Position numbers and translations under genes: made by a program. From DATAEK01 sp036258055 (GTDB taxonomy: Bacteria; Acidobacteriota; Vicinamibacteria; Vicinamibacterales; 2-12-FULL-66-21), in assembly GCA_036258055.1 (NCBI GenBank), contig DATAEK010000311.1, forward strand, positions 1-31,387: 31,387 nt of DNA, written 5' to 3'. Below, one piece after another: positions 30,995 through 31,387 of the stretch. The notes under the pieces are model-generated. The model did no database searches, was not told the DNA's origin, and saw only the letters and a program-made list of their open reading frames with translations. Position 1 is the first letter of the stretch. Each line of letters begins with the position of its first letter.

Positions 30995-31387
30995 ATGCGC
31001 CGATTCAGTGTTGCGATCGCGGCAGCCCTGCTGTTCACCTGCCCTGTTCTCATCACCGGCCAGCAGGCCGCCGCCCGCAAAGCGACCGCGCCCGCCACCA
31101 GCTTCGACCTGACTGTCGACAGCATCATGCGCGGCCCGGATCTCGTCGGATGGCCGCCCACAGGTCTTCGCTGGTCTGCCGACTCGCAGAAACTGTTCTT
31201 CGAGTGGCGAAAGCCCGGGGAGAAGGAATCCTCGACCTATGTCGTCGGCCGCGACGGCGGCGAGCCCAGAAAGCTGACCGGCGACGAGGTCAAGGCGGCT
31301 CCGCCCGCGACCGGCCGCTGGGACGAGGCACACCGCCGCGTCCTGTTTGTAGACGATGGCGATGTGGTTCTGGTTGACGGAACGACG
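30995..31387 (+). CDS. S9 family peptidase, N-terminal part (partial)
   Basis: An open frame of 131 codons from ATG 30995 to the window edge, with no stop. It starts MRRFSVAIAAALLFTCPVLI, a signal peptide ending near GQQAAA. The mature part begins FDLTVDSIMRGPDLVGWPP and continues with beta-propeller-like segments (LRWSADSQKLFFEW, STYVVGRDGGEPRKLT), typical of the N-terminus of secreted prolyl-oligopeptidase/dipeptidyl-peptidase IV-like S9 enzymes in Acidobacteriota. The catalytic hydrolase domain lies outside the window. It is divergent from the tolC-family gene. Confidence 0.8.
   Translation, partial: MRRFSVAIAAALLFTCPVLITGQQAAARKATAPATSFDLTVDSIMRGPDLVGWPPTGLRWSADSQKLFFEWRKPGEKESSTYVVGRDGGEPRKLTGDEVKAAPPATGRWDEAHRRVLFVDDGDVVLVDGTT

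Overview
The window is about 31.4 kb of GC-rich bacterial chromosome, densely packed with genes on both strands. I saw no rRNA, tRNA, insertion sequence, phage gene or CRISPR array. The gene set suggests an Acidobacteriota bacterium, perhaps Vicinamibacteria: a GldA/F/G-like ABC cluster with DUF4340, TIGR02757, TolC and S9 peptidase families, a Pal lipoprotein, a PyrR/PyrK-type pyrimidine cluster, and GTCCGGC...GCCGGAC hairpin repeats. This is inference from recalled family distribution. A marker-gene or whole-window search would settle it.

Layout. Positions 1-1326: the 3' end of queC, then an AlaX-type alanyl-tRNA editing hydrolase. Positions 1364-8502, all minus: a probable envelope operon of ABC ATPase, permease, GldG-like protein, DUF4340 protein, PBP4-type DacB and, after a hairpin repeat, a HEAT-repeat protein. 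Positions 8831-11371, plus: an ArsR/SmtB metal sensor with its operator, overlapping a Zn/Cd/Pb P1B-ATPase. Positions 11402-12124, minus: a receiver-PilZ protein. Positions 12271-13409, plus: a LysW-like zinc-ribbon protein with a very acidic tail, translationally coupled to a three-cysteine LarE-type ATP pyrophosphatase. Positions 13563-17347: a GT-C membrane glycosyltransferase, a methyltransferase (minus) and Pal. Positions 17394-25504: nearly complete UMP synthesis, with pyrK-pyrD-pyrF on the minus strand and pyrR-pyrB-pyrC-pyrE on the plus strand, on either side of an unusual membrane phosphodiesterase-like protein. Only carAB is missing. Positions 25571-31387: a TIGR02757 protein, a small anchored protein, two glycosyltransferases, a TolC-family protein and the start of an S9 peptidase.

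Three things stand out. First, the LysW-like/LarE pair (12271-13409) links a protein that resembles an amino-group carrier, including its C-terminal Glu, to an enzyme family that adenylates carboxylates and inserts sulfur. No lysine or arginine carrier-pathway gene and no larB/larC lies nearby, so this could be an undescribed carrier system. Second, the pyrRBCE leader carries a strong PyrR-binding RNA element whose 3' flank is also the ribosome-binding site of a 37-codon leader ORF that runs into pyrR. This suggests PyrR control by translational coupling. Third, at least six short tandem arrays with 7- or 8-base units sit at gene borders, five of them touching or within a few bases of stop codons. 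Two have GGG every 7 bases (possible G-quadruplexes) and two fold into terminator-like hairpins.

Other oddities are a dacB reading frame with no ATG, GTG or TTG able to include its signal peptide, a phosphodiesterase-like protein that has lost the Asp-His pair of its metal site, and a receiver domain without its conserved lysine.
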